From contig JAKUCV010002209.1 of the NCBI GenBank assembly GCA_028386065.3, forward strand, positions 92,102 to 156,101: a stretch of 64,000 nucleotides of DNA, read 5' to 3'. Below the pieces are notes generated by a model that was not told where the DNA came from, did not search any database, and saw only the letters and a program-made list of their open reading frames with translations. The DNA is from Turnera subulata. Lineage: Eukaryota > Streptophyta > Magnoliopsida > Malpighiales > Passifloraceae. Below are positions 12,801 through 25,379 of this stretch, in pieces. The position numbers were made by a program, and so were the translations under genes. The stretch's first letter is position 1; every line of letters begins with the position of its first letter.

Positions 12801-15800
12801 GATACTTTAAGGGAACCATCACTATGCTTTCCCAGAATTTGATAAAATAAAGAAATAAGTTAATCAACATGCATATTCTTCTGCATAACAAACAATAGGC
12901 AACAGGAGAAGCTAACCACAAAAAAGTTAAAAAGGACAGGAAATAGACTAATCCCAACATAAAGCGCCAATAAAAGAGTTTCAAACATAGCTTAGTTTCT
13001 AAACTACTCATCAGAACATTGATTGAAGCTTTAATGCAGTAGCAAAAAAGAGCTAGTAAAAGCTTTAGTTCAGCAACCACTTAAGGATAAATATGTACAT
13101 ACGTACCCTAAGTTTCTTGTTTGGTGCAAGAACATGAGGAGGAATGAGGGAAGAAAGTTCACACAGTGGCCTTGTGAGGGCTGAGTAAGTGGGGTGTTCA
13201 ATGGCCCTGCAAAATTGTTTGGAACCATTATTTTTGGTTTCTTCCGGCAATGGCCAATCCACCAAGTCTTTCATTGTCAACTGAATAGCCATAAATTTCA
13301 GATTACCATATATGTGAATCTTTAACGCAAGTCAAAATATCAAGGTTTGGAGCTCGGGGGTGGCACCAAGATGCCACACTGTGGCAAGCAGATTTGGGAA
13401 CAGGTTTAATTCGCCGCAACTCCTGTACATCCAGACCAAGTTTGAATGTAAGAGAGGACAAAAAGAGAAAAGACAAAATTCTCAGTAACAATTCACATAC
13501 CAACTAACAAGCCCCTCGGCACAAATTCACAAACCAACAAAAAAGAAAGCCATCTAACAGAAATCAAGAACTTTACAGCACAACACCACCTTAAAAGAGA
13601 TTGTATCCCATATTGCTAATGTCTTATCTGCACCAATCGTAATAAGTTGAGGAGCACCTCCAATCACTCTAGACAGCTCGACCGCAACGACCCCACCATC
13701 ATGCGCCTGTCGTTTGGTCAATAAAGGTATTAGAATCCTGCCTGCAGACCTAAATATGCATGCACAAACTCATACACAATACGATTCTTGACTAAGTGAG
13801 ATTCAAATAAAAAGTCACAATGATACAGTGCAAGGAAAGAATAAAACAGATGGCCAATTTCAAACTACACATCTCACTTTGATGACTGCCAAGATAGTTA
13901 AGAGGTGTGGCATTTCTTTCAGAAAGTCTACTATGCTGGATATCCTTTCCAGTCGATACTAAGGGAAGGGGATGCCTGTGTGTGGTTTAAGAATAAATAT
14001 GTGTGGAAGAAAACAAAACCAGATGAAATGTTTCCTTAGCCATTATATTTAATGAAAACGAATGCTACATAAATAAAAAGAATCGACCTTTAAACTTAGC
14101 TTGGGCACTAGTTCTCGTGAATCTTGACCATGGTCTGCACTCCAAAGCACAAGCAAACCATCACTACCTCCTGAAACAAGAAGAGCCTACAAACAAATTT
14201 GAATGCGTTCAAGTTAACAAGCTAGACACAATAAAGAGCATGGAACATACAAAAACTGTATAAAGAGCACCGTATTAAGACTACATGTACTTGAGTTACA
14301 TATAAAATAATTGAAGGCTCTTAAGAAGAAAGTACCATTTGGTGTCTTGCAAAGTTCATTTCCTGATGATAACCACATCTGTTTCATAATCTTAATGACT
14401 GTTGAGATTAATTCTTATGTCCCAGATTCGTACAAATTCACAATTATCCTCTCTGGTATATCAAATTATTTTACTGTTTCCACCAAGAAATTTAAATTTT
14501 ATACGTAAAATTGAGATCCCGCATGTGAAGATCGAGCGCAGAAAAGTCAAATATCATATTTTCTTCACAAGTGCCACAAGAAACATTCAAAAAGCATAAT
14601 TGAAAGTTTGCAATTCCATCATAGGGTAAGTCTCCCATCAAATTTTTTCTGATTGTGAAAGTTGGAACTTGCAGAAGGCATTATTGAGACTCCCAAGTTG
14701 ATACGGTTTCAACATCAAATCAGCACCATTACAGTGCCAGTGCAGCCCATAATCATTCCAGCCAAACTCAAATTCAAACCCCAACTCCTAACCCGTAATC
14801 ATATTCGAGCAAATTTAACTTCAAATTGTGATCCATAAATCCTAAATCACTCTTAGCAAAGAAAACCAAGGTTCTCAAAGCCTAACTCATCTCTTGATTA
14901 CAGAATTACCCTCCCTTTTATACTCAAACATTTTCCAGAGTGAACCAGTGTTCCACTATGCATTGACCATCATGGCAATTAAAAATGATGATTCAAATAT
15001 TGAACAGTCACTTGGATTAGTGAATGCTGTAGATACCTTTGCCATGTTTTGGGTGACAATGATGGCAATCAAAAATGATGATTCAAATATTGAACAGACA
15101 CTTGGATTTGTGAACACTGTAGATACCTTTTCCATGTTTTGGGTATTAAAATGAAAGTATTAGAGTGATAACTCGAACTTTAATGCTTGTATTCTTTTAT
15201 CACAATTCTGTTGGCCAAGCAGTTCATGGTGAAGTTTCCAATTTGTTTCCTAACTTTCCATTAAAAAAGAGCGCTAAGGATAACATCATCTTCAAACGGG
15301 ATCACAAGTGATAGAAAAGAAATGATTAAAACAATAGCGCTTGCTATATGCTGCTGTGTAAAAGCCATGGGAACTCCTCCGGAAGCTCTTGAAACAGATT
15401 ACCAAGTGAAATTATGGAACACTGTTCTTTTTTCTGATTTGTCTAAATAACCGTGGCGCTGAATGATGCTTAAAGGCTCTGGGATATTACTTTCAGCAAA
15501 TGCACCTTATAACTATAAACTCCAGAAATATTTCCTACTCCAAAGACCTTCTCGAATGCCTTAAAAATACTGCACACGACCAGAAAACCTAATGTGGCCT
15601 TTAATGAAACAAATCCTATTCCAAATGCTCCAAGCTGCCAATGTGTTTAGAGAGAAGAAGTATAACAATTTTAATGGCATTGCAAGCCCTAAATTCAGCC
15701 CAAAAAAACCATGGTTTCGGTTCTTCAAAACAGAGGCAGTTCCCATTAATTTAAAGGGGGTAACAGAGCATAATCAATATCCAGAAGAAGATAATGCGTT

Positions 15801-16888
15801 CCTCTCATCCATGACAAATATGATCGAAGGAGTTTCAAGGTTTTTTTTTTTCTTATGTCTCTAGTGAGAAAAATTGTTCCATAACGTGAAAAAAAACAAT
15901 AAAAGTACCTGTCTTCTATCCAGTATTCGAAGCCATTTTTTTCTTTTGGTATGTGTAGATAAAACAAAATAAGAGGGGTGAAGTTGAACACAGCGAAGTA
16001 AGGGAATTTACCTCACCAGAGGAAGCCATGAAGGTCATGAGACAGGAAATGGAGCCTTTGTGGCCACCAGTGTACCTACGTACGAGCTGGAAAAAGAATA
16101 AGCGTAAGCAAGAAAGCTAAAAAAGAAAACAAGCGTATAATAAATGATTGCAAAGATGAAGAATGCAGAAAACTCCCAAACCTTCCATGTTAGCATGGAA
16201 AGGACTCTAATGACGCCATCTGAACCACCAAATGCAACCAGGGGAGGACCGTCACTAGAACGACAAAGGAACTCCATGCTGCGATTTGTTTGATTGAACA
16301 TGAGCAAAGCAAACGGAAAGGAGGGAGGGTAGTATGAGAAAGCAGAAAAAAGAAAGGGAAATCAAAAGGGACTTACCAGAGAAGGGATTTGTTGTCCAGC
16401 TCTTGCTTGGGCACATCGCGGCCCCGCATAGTGACCAAATCCAAGAAGATGGCCTTATTCTCGCAACATATAACAAGGAAATGCCTCCCTTTAGTGGATG
16501 GTGCCGGAGAAGCAAATGCCGATGTCACATTGTTGCCCGCCGTGGGCGCCTCCGCCGCAGCCGAACGGTTCCTCCACAGTTGCCAGAACCGCACGTCATC
16601 GTCGTAGAAACTCACCTGCCTCACGCTGCCGCCCCTCATGGCTTCAGTGGGCTTGCCCTTGGGGAAATCGGGCTCGGTGCCCTCCGCGAGCTTCTCGAGC
16701 TTGGCACCGACGAGTCGCCTCTCGTCCACGCCGCCGGCCTTGAGCTCGTAGATGACCTGGCGGTGCTCCCAGTTCCAGACGGAGACGCGATCGGAGGCGT
16801 CGGCGGTTACGAGCCATGGATGGGTGGGGTGGAGCTGGATCTTCACGATCTTGTCGGTGCTGGGCCGGAATGCTCGCAATCGCAGCAT
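3890..16888 (-). CDS. TWD40-2: TPLATE complex subunit TWD40-2-like WD40 protein (18 exons, 1,369 aa)
   Basis: This is a large cytosolic WD40 protein, a subunit of the plant TPLATE adaptor complex, which acts with AP-2 and clathrin at the plasma membrane in endocytosis. Coding exons (minus strand, 5' to 3'): 16377-16888, 16182-16278, 16012-16086, 14088-14186, 13590-13706, 13307-13422, 13107-13206, 12338-12696, 11436-11766, 11064-11278, 10071-10289, 8429-8615, 7502-7749, 6428-6520, 6195-6296, 5680-6037, 4715-4852, 3890-4633. All junctions are GT-AG and keep one frame, giving 4,110 nt. The length is close to what I recall for the Arabidopsis family member. The N-terminus reads MLRLRAFRP..KIVKIQLHPTHP, followed by WD motifs such as VSVWNW and LAIWDT. 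An Ala-rich helix lies at about residues 556-577. The helical middle contains EHGELALITV. The low-complexity acidic and Thr-rich C-tail (residues ~1170-1369) carries two short tandem repeats. The name comes from recalled family sequence, not from a search. Confidence 0.88.
3903..4010 (-). repeat. 54-bp in-frame tandem duplication at the TWD40-2-like C-terminus
   Basis: Two imperfect 54-bp units lie in the last exon, with unit starts at 3903 and 3957. They encode an 18-residue repeat, NQVKNIPST(M/L)P(M/L)SDA plus three variable residues, ending just before the stop codon. Confidence 0.75.
4145..4209 (-). repeat. 27-bp in-frame tandem repeat in the TWD40-2-like tail
   Basis: Two near-identical 27-bp units (4145-4171 and 4172-4198, differing at one base) are followed by a partial third unit. 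They encode a 9-residue repeat around SQHPPEAS. Confidence 0.8.
6753..6845. repeat. About 44-bp tandem duplication in intron 13 of the TWD40-2-like gene
   Basis: GCCAATATTGAACA and then AGAAGTTTTTACATTTTTAC occur twice in a row (starts near 6754 and 6798), with small differences between the copies. Confidence 0.6.
14972..15151 (+). repeat. 90-bp tandem duplication inside intron 3 of the TWD40-2-like gene
   Basis: Two ~90-bp copies start at ATGGCAATTAAAAATGATG (14972) and ATGGCAATCAAAAATGATG (15062) with few differences. The period is a multiple of three. The plus strand stays open through both, reading a ~30-residue unit with KNDDSNIEQ and VDTF.MFWV. The sequence is antisense to the host gene and within its 1.8 kb intron. 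Confidence 0.75.
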
Positions 16889-19200
16889 TTCTCCTCCAAA
16901 ATTTTAAAAACAGAAGAATGGGAGGAGAGAGGGAAAGGTCTCTTTGTTTTCTTCAAGGTGAATCTATGAGCATGCCTGGTTGCCGAGTTCAGCGAGTGGA
17001 CTCGCGATTTCACTCCAAAGACGATTTCTGAATCCGATTCAACTCGACTTTCCAAGTTGAAATCCTATAAACCTGCTAGTTGAATCGCGATTTAACCAAC
17101 CTTGACTTGACTGATGTATCTTCCTATCGCTGCTGGTAACAGCAGATTCCCGAAAAGCTAGAGAGGAAGAGATTTGGAGAGATGGAGTCGCGGGAGAAGG
17201 AAAATGGAATAGTAACAATAATAAATCAAAAAGAAAAGGGAAAACAATATCTTAAGGCCCAACTGTTCAGAATTTGAAATTAAAATCTCAGGCCCAACTA
17301 TGTAAGATTGTAGGACTCTACCTCAATAACCAGGCCCATAACATTAGCATAACTTAATCTGGGCTATGAATTTTTTACAATTAAAAATTGTAAGATTTAG
17401 TAAACTTTTACGATTTTATCATAAATTTTGAGAGTATATTGGGTAAAAAAAATTTATAGTAAAATTCTGATCTTAGAAATAATAAACAAAAAAAAGATAG
17501 TGGGGAATGCTAATAAAATTATACAATGTGCACATGTCACATATGTATGTCAAAAAAAACTATTTATGATACCTCCCTAAAAACAATACTAAAAAACCTG
17601 CCGATCGGATTTCTCTGAGTCGATTACATGTCCGGACCAACTCCCTAAAAACCTAAAATAAGCTGTTGGTCACGGTTCGCCCAACAAAGCGATCATGTTG
17701 GTTCGATTTTGATAACTATGTTCAAGACCGCTGGGTTTCCACCAACATTTATTCGAGCAATTCTAACCACTGCAATAAAAAAATTGAATACGATAATTGG
17801 TGTAAAATAAATTATTAAGCCAAAGTAATGTACTCTCAATTTCTAATATACCGTACTAAATCTGTTGATAGATTTATATAGTTGGTAACATGATAAAATA
17901 TATTCCTCATAACTAAGAAAGAAAAGTGAAATTTTATTGAGATTTAAAAAGTAGTTATAATGAGGGAGGAGAAATGTCAGAGAACAAAATGGAGGCTTAA
18001 GCTTGCTCTAGCTAAAGTTGTGATTTTTCTTCATATTTTGGGTATTTAAGGTCTATTAGGGATATAGTTCTAAGAGAATAAAAGATTTACTAGGGGGGTA
18101 TTGACTCGATTCGACGGCTACGATTGTCTCGTGTTGTCTCCCTCTTTAATGGTTGAAATGGGGCTCATTTTATCGAGTTATCTGTCCAGCAAGCACACAC
18201 ATAGGTTAGTTTCTAGACTCTTTTATTCAGGGGACCGAACTACAGAGCGGGTTTGGCTATATCTTCATGGGTTTTGCAGGTTAGGCTTGTTTCCACTTAT
18301 GAGTTGGGCTTGGGCATGCAAGGCTCATATCATTTGGGCTTGATAATTGAGTTGGCCATATCATTTACATTATTCAAAATTTCAGAAAAATAATTTATTA
18401 GTTATCTACTATCTCTAGATTTTTTTCTTCTTCTTCCTACACATAAACATATGTTTTAACACCCAAGGTAGTAAAATAGCATTTAAACTAGAAATAGGAT
18501 GCGGCACCCAAACAGTAAAACTAACACTAAGGATCTTTACCACAAGTTAACCAATCACCTTCAAAGCTCAGTTTTTAGAACAACCAATGTCTCACAAAAT
18601 ATGGAATAAGGATAATTTAAAATAAATATGGAAATCTAAGGACAAATGAGCTAGAAAAAAAAAAAGAAAAAAACATCTTTCGGTACTGTGGACTGGACCC
18701 AACACGCTTATGCTTTTTTTAGTGGCCCAAATAACTTAATGGATGATTGAAATAAATCCATTAAAGTATTTGTCCATTTGAGTCTATCTTCCTTCCAATT
18801 CCAAAGAGGGAGAAAGTGGGTCGGCAAAGAGAGTTGTCATGTTATGGGAATCACATTTGTCTGTATTCCCCCACCCCAATGTTCACCCGTGGTGGGAGGA
18901 GGACAAGAGGATCATCAGGAGGGACCGAGGGAAGGGTGGTTGTCAGCTCTCTTAGCTCTCTGTTTCTTGGCCATTTGGGGGTGTGTGGGGTGCGCAGGAT
19001 AAGCTTGGCAAATATCCTACCTTTAAAGAAGAAGAAGAAGAAAAATAAATTATAAAGGTGTTACCCCCCACTACGCAACCACTCATCAGGCAAAAACGCA
19101 CTAACTATATAGTAATATCCCAGATTGGTAAGAGCATGCAGCCTATCTAATTTCATTAGCTGGGAAACAAGTACTGCTGTTACTGCTAGTGGTAATCCTA
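16889..19200. other. Intergenic between the TWD40-2-like and neprosin genes
   Basis: The first ~300 bp (to ~17200) should be promoter and 5' UTR of the minus-strand gene. The rest is AT-rich with no supported coding region. The frames at 18101-18343 and 18778-19055 have no recognisable domain. Confidence 0.45.
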
Positions 19201-19204
19201 CTGC

Positions 19205-19217
19205 TATACTATATATA
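19205..19217 (+). promoter_or_regulatory. Probable TATA box of the neprosin-domain gene
   Basis: CTATACTATATATAACA lies about 50-60 bp before the chosen ATG at 19267. The following CT-rich stretch (TTCTTTTTTCTTCTTTG) is a typical plant leader start. Confidence 0.5.
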
Positions 19218-19266
19218 ACATCTCCTTATTCTTTTTTCTTCTTTGTCATCAATTGAAAAGGAGTAT

Positions 19267-21597
19267 ATGGAGTTGGTGATGATAAAGAAGATGGTTGCTT
19301 CTTTCTTGTTCTTGGTTGTTTTATTGGCGGAGCTACAAGCTGAAGGCATCACATCAACTCATGCTGCCCGTACAAACACCTTGCCTCTGAACCAACTCCT
19401 GAAACGCTTCAACAAGCCCCCTGTTAAATCCATCAAGGTCCTTCTTAGTTTCTCCTTCCTTAGCTATCTACCTATCTGTCTTATGCTATATTAAGTAAAC
19501 TTTCAATTTCGTCCCCTTCAAAATCTTTTAGTCTCATCCTTTGGTTTTTACTTTCTTAAGGAGTCCATCCTATTATATCTTCTACTAATTAGAGTGTAAA
19601 TTTGTTGCCTTATGTGTGCAAGTTTAACTGAAACAGAGCCCGGATGGAGATATAATAGACTGTGTCAACATTGCACACCAGCCGGCTTTTGATCACCCGT
19701 TACTCAGGAACCACACAGTTCAGGTCATTATTATTATGTACAGTTTGTTGATTCCTTGACTTGAATGATTATTCCAAGTTATGTTCCTTAATTGTCATCC
19801 AACATCTTATGAATGATTATTTCAAGTTATGTTCCTTAATTGTCATCCAACATCTTACATTGTATAACAAATTGTTAATTTTTATGGGATTTCATGTGAC
19901 AGATAAAGCCTAATTTCCATCCCTTCAGCAGAGGGAGTAAGGTGTCTGCGGAGACCAAAGCCAAAGAATCAAAGCCTATTACCCAGTTATGGCACTTGAA
20001 AGGCAGCTGCCCAAAAGGAACTATTCCCATTAGAAGAACCAAGAAAGAAGATATCTTAAGAGCAAGTGCTGCTCAAAATTATGGCAAAAAGAAAAAGAGC
20101 CCCACTAATCCTCCACAACCCAGGTCTGCTCAACCTGACCTCATTAGTCAAACTGGCCATCAGGTACTGATTCTTAATTAGTTCCAAATTTACCAAATAA
20201 GTAGAAGAGAAAGACAGATTATTCGTTTCTTTTCAGTAATATCGATAGGTACAAAATGCCAACTGTTGGCGTTGTAAAGTTGTAGAACAAGAAAGATTCT
20301 TATCTTTTCAGCTCAGCACTCATTGATATGCAATATTGTCTCTTTCTCTTTGGAGTTTTTTTAGCATGCAATAGTGTACGTGGAAGGAGACAAGTACTAT
20401 GGAGCTAAAGCAACATTAAATGTTTGGGAACCTGAAATTCAACAGTCCAATGAATTCAGTTTGTCTCAAATCTGGATCTTGGGAGGAACCTTTGGTCAAG
20501 ATCTTAACAGTATTGAAGCTGGCTGGCAGGTATTTATCCTATCCTAAGATAATTACTATTGTTGTTTTTATACTGTAGTTATGGTTATAATGGAGCACAT
20601 ATGAGTGTTTTAAAACAGGTCAGTCCAGATCTATATGGAGATAACAGAACCAGACTCTTCACATATTGGACTGTAAGTATCTTGTTTATGCATTTTTATT
20701 TATGGCTTTTCAGTCGTGGTATGTATATATATTATTAGGGGTTGGTGTGATGTTGTAATTAATTTAATTTAATTTAATCATTGGCACACACAGAGTGATG
20801 CATATGAAGCCACGGGCTGCTACAATCTCCTCTGCACAGGATTTATTCAAATCAACAATGAAATAGCAATGGGTGCAAGCATCTTTCCTCTCTCAGCATA
20901 TCGTGGCTCCCAATATGATATCACCTTACTGGTTTGGAAGGTAGTACAAACAAATAATCCTTAATTCCACAATGTCCAATTTAATTAATTGAAGAGATTC
21001 AGGTGTATAGAGTATATTATATGTACATATACATATGTTGGTGCACTCATGCTGGAAAATACAACTATTGTAGGAAGGGAAGAGAACTGTAGAGAGAATC
21101 TTGAATTAATTGAGATATGATTAATTAATGTGGATGAGATGAGTTGGGTGCACATGAACTAATTAATGTTTTTGTTTGAATTACTGTGTGGATCAAAAAA
21201 AAAATATTGGAGTACGTAGGACCCAAGCGAAGGTAACTGGTGGCTTCAATTTGGGAATAAGTATGTGTTGGGGTATTGGCCAGGCTTTCTATTCTCCTAC
21301 TTGGCAGATAGTGCGACAATGATAGAGTGGGGAGGTGAAGTGGTGAACTCAGAATCTGATGGGCAGCACACCACAACCCAGATGGGAAGTGGCCATTTCC
21401 CTGAAGAAGGATTTGGAAAGGCTGGATACTTCAGGAATATCCAAATCGTTGATGGAGGCAACAATCTCAGGGATCCTAAAGGCCTCTCCATTTTCACCGA
21501 GCAATCCAACTGTTACGATGTCCAAAATGGCAAGTCCCGTGATTGGGGCACCTACTTTTTCTATGGTGGTCCTGGAAGAAATCCCAGTTGCCCCTGA
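19267..21597 (+). CDS. Neprosin-domain (DUF239) secreted protein, 7 exons, 420 aa
   Basis: This is a member of the plant neprosin family, whose characterised member in Nepenthes pitcher fluid is a prolyl endopeptidase. Most plant members have no known substrate. Exons: 19267-19437, 19637-19723, 19903-20163, 20365-20529, 20619-20672, 20794-20940, 21220-21597. All have GT-AG borders and all introns are phase 0. The start is the first ATG in the frame. A hydrophobic signal sequence ([14 protein letters not shown]) precedes the pro-region. The activation-peptide domain (about residues 55-175) shows [20 protein letters not shown] and [10 protein letters not shown]. The neprosin domain follows from [16 protein letters not shown] (residue ~174) to the end, with [14 protein letters not shown] and [20 protein letters not shown]-glycosylation sequons NHT and NRT are visible. 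I did not assign catalytic glutamates. Length and domain order are normal for the family. Confidence 0.88.
19763..19858. repeat. 48-bp tandem duplication in neprosin-gene intron 2
   Basis: Copies at 19763-19810 and 19811-19858 differ at about two positions. Each begins GAATGATTAT and ends CATCCAACATCTTA plus one base. Confidence 0.85.
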
Positions 21598-22246
21598 TCT
21601 TTATTAATTATGTTAGTATTAATCCTTTTTGTTTTTGTTTTTTTTTTCCAAATTCTATGACATTGACATTAGAAATTCTTGCATGTGTGTACGTAAGGTC
21701 TTCTCTCTTCACATTGTGCTTCCCAATTTTCTGTAGGATATCATCTTCTCGATTTTAATTTACTTCCTGCACCTATGCTTTTTTTACAAGTTTTGACTTC
21801 CTCTGACCTGATTTTCCAGGTGTCATTGTATTTTTTTTTGATAAAAACGAATTTTTATTGCTAACTATCAATAAGGAACAGATATATACAAGTATACATC
21901 CAAATTTTATCATATTTTTAATTGTATACTTCTTAAGCATGAGAAACACAAGGCTTGATGTATTGCATTTATACGGACCCTGCTTGGTCAATTTCTAAGA
22001 TTCACAATTTCATATTAAAATGAGTTACAAGGAATAGAGAAAGGATTTAGGAATTTTTTGGAGTAATCTGGAACTTAACCCGAAATTTAGGGTCCAAAGT
22101 GACAGAGTTGTCCTAGCCATCACTCACGAGTACTGTCCATGGGATGGGATGAAGCCAGCCAATGTCCTCATATGATGGCATTCGGCCCTAGGTGAGGCTA
22201 GTGGCCTTCGCTAGCTAAGATTTTAAAAGTTTATAAGTAGGACCCT
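21598..22246. other. Intergenic, 3' flank of the neprosin-domain gene
   Basis: 3' UTR sequence followed by AT-rich DNA. No gene is seen. Confidence 0.45.
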
Positions 22247-22308
22247 CCTTCGACCATTTTTCTTTTTTTGAACATCTTTTTTTTTGAACATCCCTTCGAC
22301 CATTTTTC
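22247..22308 (-). repeat. Double oligo(T)-GAACATC micro-insertion with 16-bp direct repeats
   Basis: CCTTCGACCATTTTTC occurs at 22247-22262 and 22293-22308. The 30 nt between are two head-to-tail units of oligo(T)-GAACATC. On the minus strand each unit reads GATGTTC-oligo(A), the same end as the insertion at 28205-28222. Confidence 0.55.
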
Positions 22309-22349
22309 ACATTCTGGGATTCACAGTCCTTTATGTATGTTTTTGCAAG

Positions 22350-22354
22350 GTTGG
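22350..22354. repeat. Target-site duplication GTTGG, left of the Copia element
   Basis: Identical to 27441-27445. Confidence 0.85.
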
Positions 22355-22550
22355 TGGTATAAAACACGTTTTGCAATAGTGGATGTCACTATTCCATCAA
22401 CTTATTTTCTTGTATAAATTTGTATACATATTGAAGAAAAGTTGAGCTGATAAAAACCGAGCTATTCCCTTTGATTTTTGTTCTCTTCTTCCTCACTGTC
22501 TCCATACCATCTTCATCAAAATTTCTCAATAAATTAGTTATTTCACAACA
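22355..22550 (+). repeat. 5' LTR of the Copia element
   Basis: Begins TGGTATAAAACACG and ends TTATTTCACAACA. It pairs with 27246-27440. Confidence 0.87.
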
Positions 22551-22566
22551 CGTTATCAGCACGAAG
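22551..22566 (+). promoter_or_regulatory. Probable primer-binding site of the Copia element
   Basis: CGTTATCAGCACGAAG immediately follows the 5' LTR, the expected position. The priming tRNA was not identified. Confidence 0.55.
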
Positions 22567-22639
22567 AAGCCTCTACCGAAGCAAGAAATAAAACCGGCAC
22601 AAAGGAAGATGATGAACAGTTGAGCAGCCAACCCGTGCT

Positions 22640-23112
22640 CATTGTTACTGTTCATGATGAACGGATTCATGCCGTCTCCCGTCTCACAGCCACCACCGGT
22701 GTGCTCCCCTCGCCGTCGTCGACTGACCGGCGCCTTTCCCGTCTCCTTCCGCCTCAGGACGCGCCGCCGGGAGTGGATGACCCGACGGCCACGCCCACAG
22801 ACCCGGCAAGCCCCGTCGGGTCTGCCCCTCTACCTGCAGCCGGTTTTTCTCCTGCAACGCCGCCTGCATCACCGCAGCCCTCTCCTCCTCCGTCTTCTGT
22901 TCCTCCTTCTTCCGTCGCCGCTGCAGGAAGACGCCGCCCCGAGGAGACGAAGCAAGCCGCCCGACGACCTGCCTCCTCACTTGCAGCCGACGACCGCAGC
23001 TACTCGTGCGTCCTTCCCCGCACCGTCTCTACTCGCCGTGTCACCTTCCAGTCGCCCATCTTTGCCCGCCTCTCGCTCCTTGTAGCGCCGCCGTCCGCGA
23101 GCTCGCAGTGGT
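22640..23112 (+). other. GC-rich, Pro/Ser/Arg-coding block inside the Copia element
   Basis: This 470-bp block is far richer in G+C than the rest of the element. It is open in several frames at once on both strands, so the frames are composition artefacts rather than a proven gene. It may be a leader peculiar to this element family or captured host sequence. Confidence 0.4.
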
Positions 23113-23559
23113 GAGCTCGGGAAGAAGAAGACCAGAATGGGTCGGGTCGCGCCCGTTTCGGCCCTAGACACCGGGCTGGGCTGGGCTGTTTGTGTAATAC
23201 TGTTTCGTGACACTGTTCACGGCCCATTTTTTTACTGTTCACGGCTCCTAAAAAAAGAACGGCTCCAAAAAAAAAATGAAAAAAAAGGGAAAAGAAAAAA
23301 AAAGGAGGAGGAAAAGAAAGAAAAGAGAAAAAAAAAAGGGGGATATGTACCAGAACTTGGATTTACACTTTAGTCCTTGGAGTTTTATTTTATGCAGGTA
23401 AGCCCTTACATTTTAGTCCTTCAATTATTAACATTTTCGATTTTATCCTAGACGAATGTATTATTGTTTAATTAAAGATGTTATTGTGTGATTAAATGTT
23501 TAATTAATGTTGATCTTGGATGATTAAATGTATGGGGAGCTCACGGTGAGTCCCGGAAA

Positions 23560-24330
23560 TTAGTTTTTGGCCTATGAATAGTGTTTGGCCGGAATCCGGC
23601 GATGAATAGTAAATCCGGCCTCGTGAACAGTAATTTTTGGCCATGTGAATAGTACTTTTCCGGCGACCGTGAATTATGTTTTTGGTCGGAATCCGGCAAA
23701 CCCAGAAGCGTTTGGCCGGAATTTTGATGCCTCGGCAAAAATGATCCGGCACGGTGAATAGAAATTTCCGACGACCGTGAATAGAAATTTCCGGCGACCG
23801 TGAATAGTGATTTTGGCCGGAATTTGAAACCTCGAATTTTTTTTTTCCGGCAAAGCCCGGAAGACCGTTATATAAGCCCGGAAGGCCGTTATATTTATTA
23901 TATTCTTATTTATTGGCCGGCTAAGCCGCCTCTATCGTATAAGCGTATTATATATGTTATTGCTGAAAGATTTATCGAGTAAGCATATTTTTTGTTTTTA
24001 TATTTAAATTCCGATTGGGCTATTAAAAAGGCCCATTGTTCATTTAATGGCCGGCTAAGCCGCCTATTTCTTTACGTTTTAATTGGGCTCGTGTAAGGCC
24101 CATCACATTTAATTTTCAGTAATTTAATTTTTATTGGACTACTTAATAAAAGGCCCATTGCATTTAATTTCCAGCCATTTATTTTTAATTGGGCTATAAT
24201 AGGGCCCATTGTATTTAATTTTCTCGTCTTTATTTTACTTATGGGCTCGTACTAGGCCCATTATTTTAATTTCCTGCCATTTACTTTACTTGGGGTAATT
24301 AACATAAGGCCCCTTGCTTATTTATTTGAA
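23560..24330 (+). repeat. Degenerate short-period repeats in the Copia internal region
   Basis: 23570-23830 repeats GTGAATAGT-type blocks alternating with (A)TCCGGC. 24010-24330 repeats an ~60-bp pattern in which TTGGGCT or TGGGCTCG is followed by AGGCCCATT and ATTTAATTT, about five or six times. GGCCGGCTAAGCCGCCT occurs twice (near 23917 and 24049). No open frame spans it. Confidence 0.55.
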
Positions 24331-25378
24331 TTAAGCATTTATATATTCCATTGTATTATTTGAATTTGAGGCCCATAAAATTTCTGGAAGAAATTTATAA
24401 TGGGTATTAAATGCGAAAATGCATTTAAATGAGAATAATCTGAAAGACTAAATGTAAAAGTTCAGAAGACTTGGGAAAAGAAAAATACAACGAAGACTGG
24501 AAGTCTTACCGTTCAAAAGATCCTGCAGATCCTTCAAAGAAAAATCGAAAATAAATATTATTACCACCAGCAGATGGCGATTATATGACCACCTGAAGGT
24601 GGATAATATACTTGCTACCCTGAAGGTGCAATTTATTTTATATTCAATTTATTTTATGTTCAGTTTCAATTATTATGCATTGCAATTTATTTTATTTTAA
24701 GTACTTTACAATTATTTCTTGTATTTTGTATTGTATAATGGCTCAATGCATTAGTCATGAAGACGATGCCAATTGACATCCACAGGGGGAGAATTATTTG
24801 TATATGTTTATATGTGTGGATGTCAATATAATATATGATATCTCGAAATGAGAAAAAGATTAACGCGCTCCAGAAGAGCATAAATTCGAATACGTTCCTG
24901 AAGAACGCATGTTTTAATATGATCTAGAAGATCATATACGCTCTGAAAGAGAATATACTCTTGAAGAGTACAAACACCCCCGGAAATAAAAGATATTATT
25001 ATGGATCTCGAATTTGACTCTGTTTTATTCTCTGAAGCGAATAAGACAGTATAATTATTTGTGCATGTGGGCATAAATAAGATAATAATGTAAAAGCTAA
25101 AGTTGCAGGAGAACATTCAAAATAAGAAATTGTTCTCATACATGTGCTTTAACAAACCTTATAATAAGGCATTGAGTATATGGTTATCAAATGTCCCTGA
25201 AGGGCAAATCTACCCTGAAGGTACAAACTAATATTGAATGATTTTATTTTTATGTCCAATTTTATTATTATTTGTTATATTTATTACATTATGTTTATTT
25301 TATGCATGTTATTACTGTTAAATTTTAATGTGAACATAAAATTATCGTTGACTCGGGCATTTGTCCTGAAGACAATGC

Positions 25379-25379
25379 N
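25379..25379. other. Ambiguous base
   Basis: The only 'n' I noticed, inside the Copia internal region. It marks an unresolved assembly base. Confidence 0.95.

Noticed and set aside
18778..19055. Two frames upstream of the neprosin-domain gene
   Set aside because: No homology recognised and poly-Lys ends from an A-rich run. They lie in the intergenic region.
22620..23373. 164-aa Pro/Ser-rich frame and its shadows
   Set aside because: Composition-driven frames on both strands inside the Copia element, with no domain. Recorded only as a GC-rich block.
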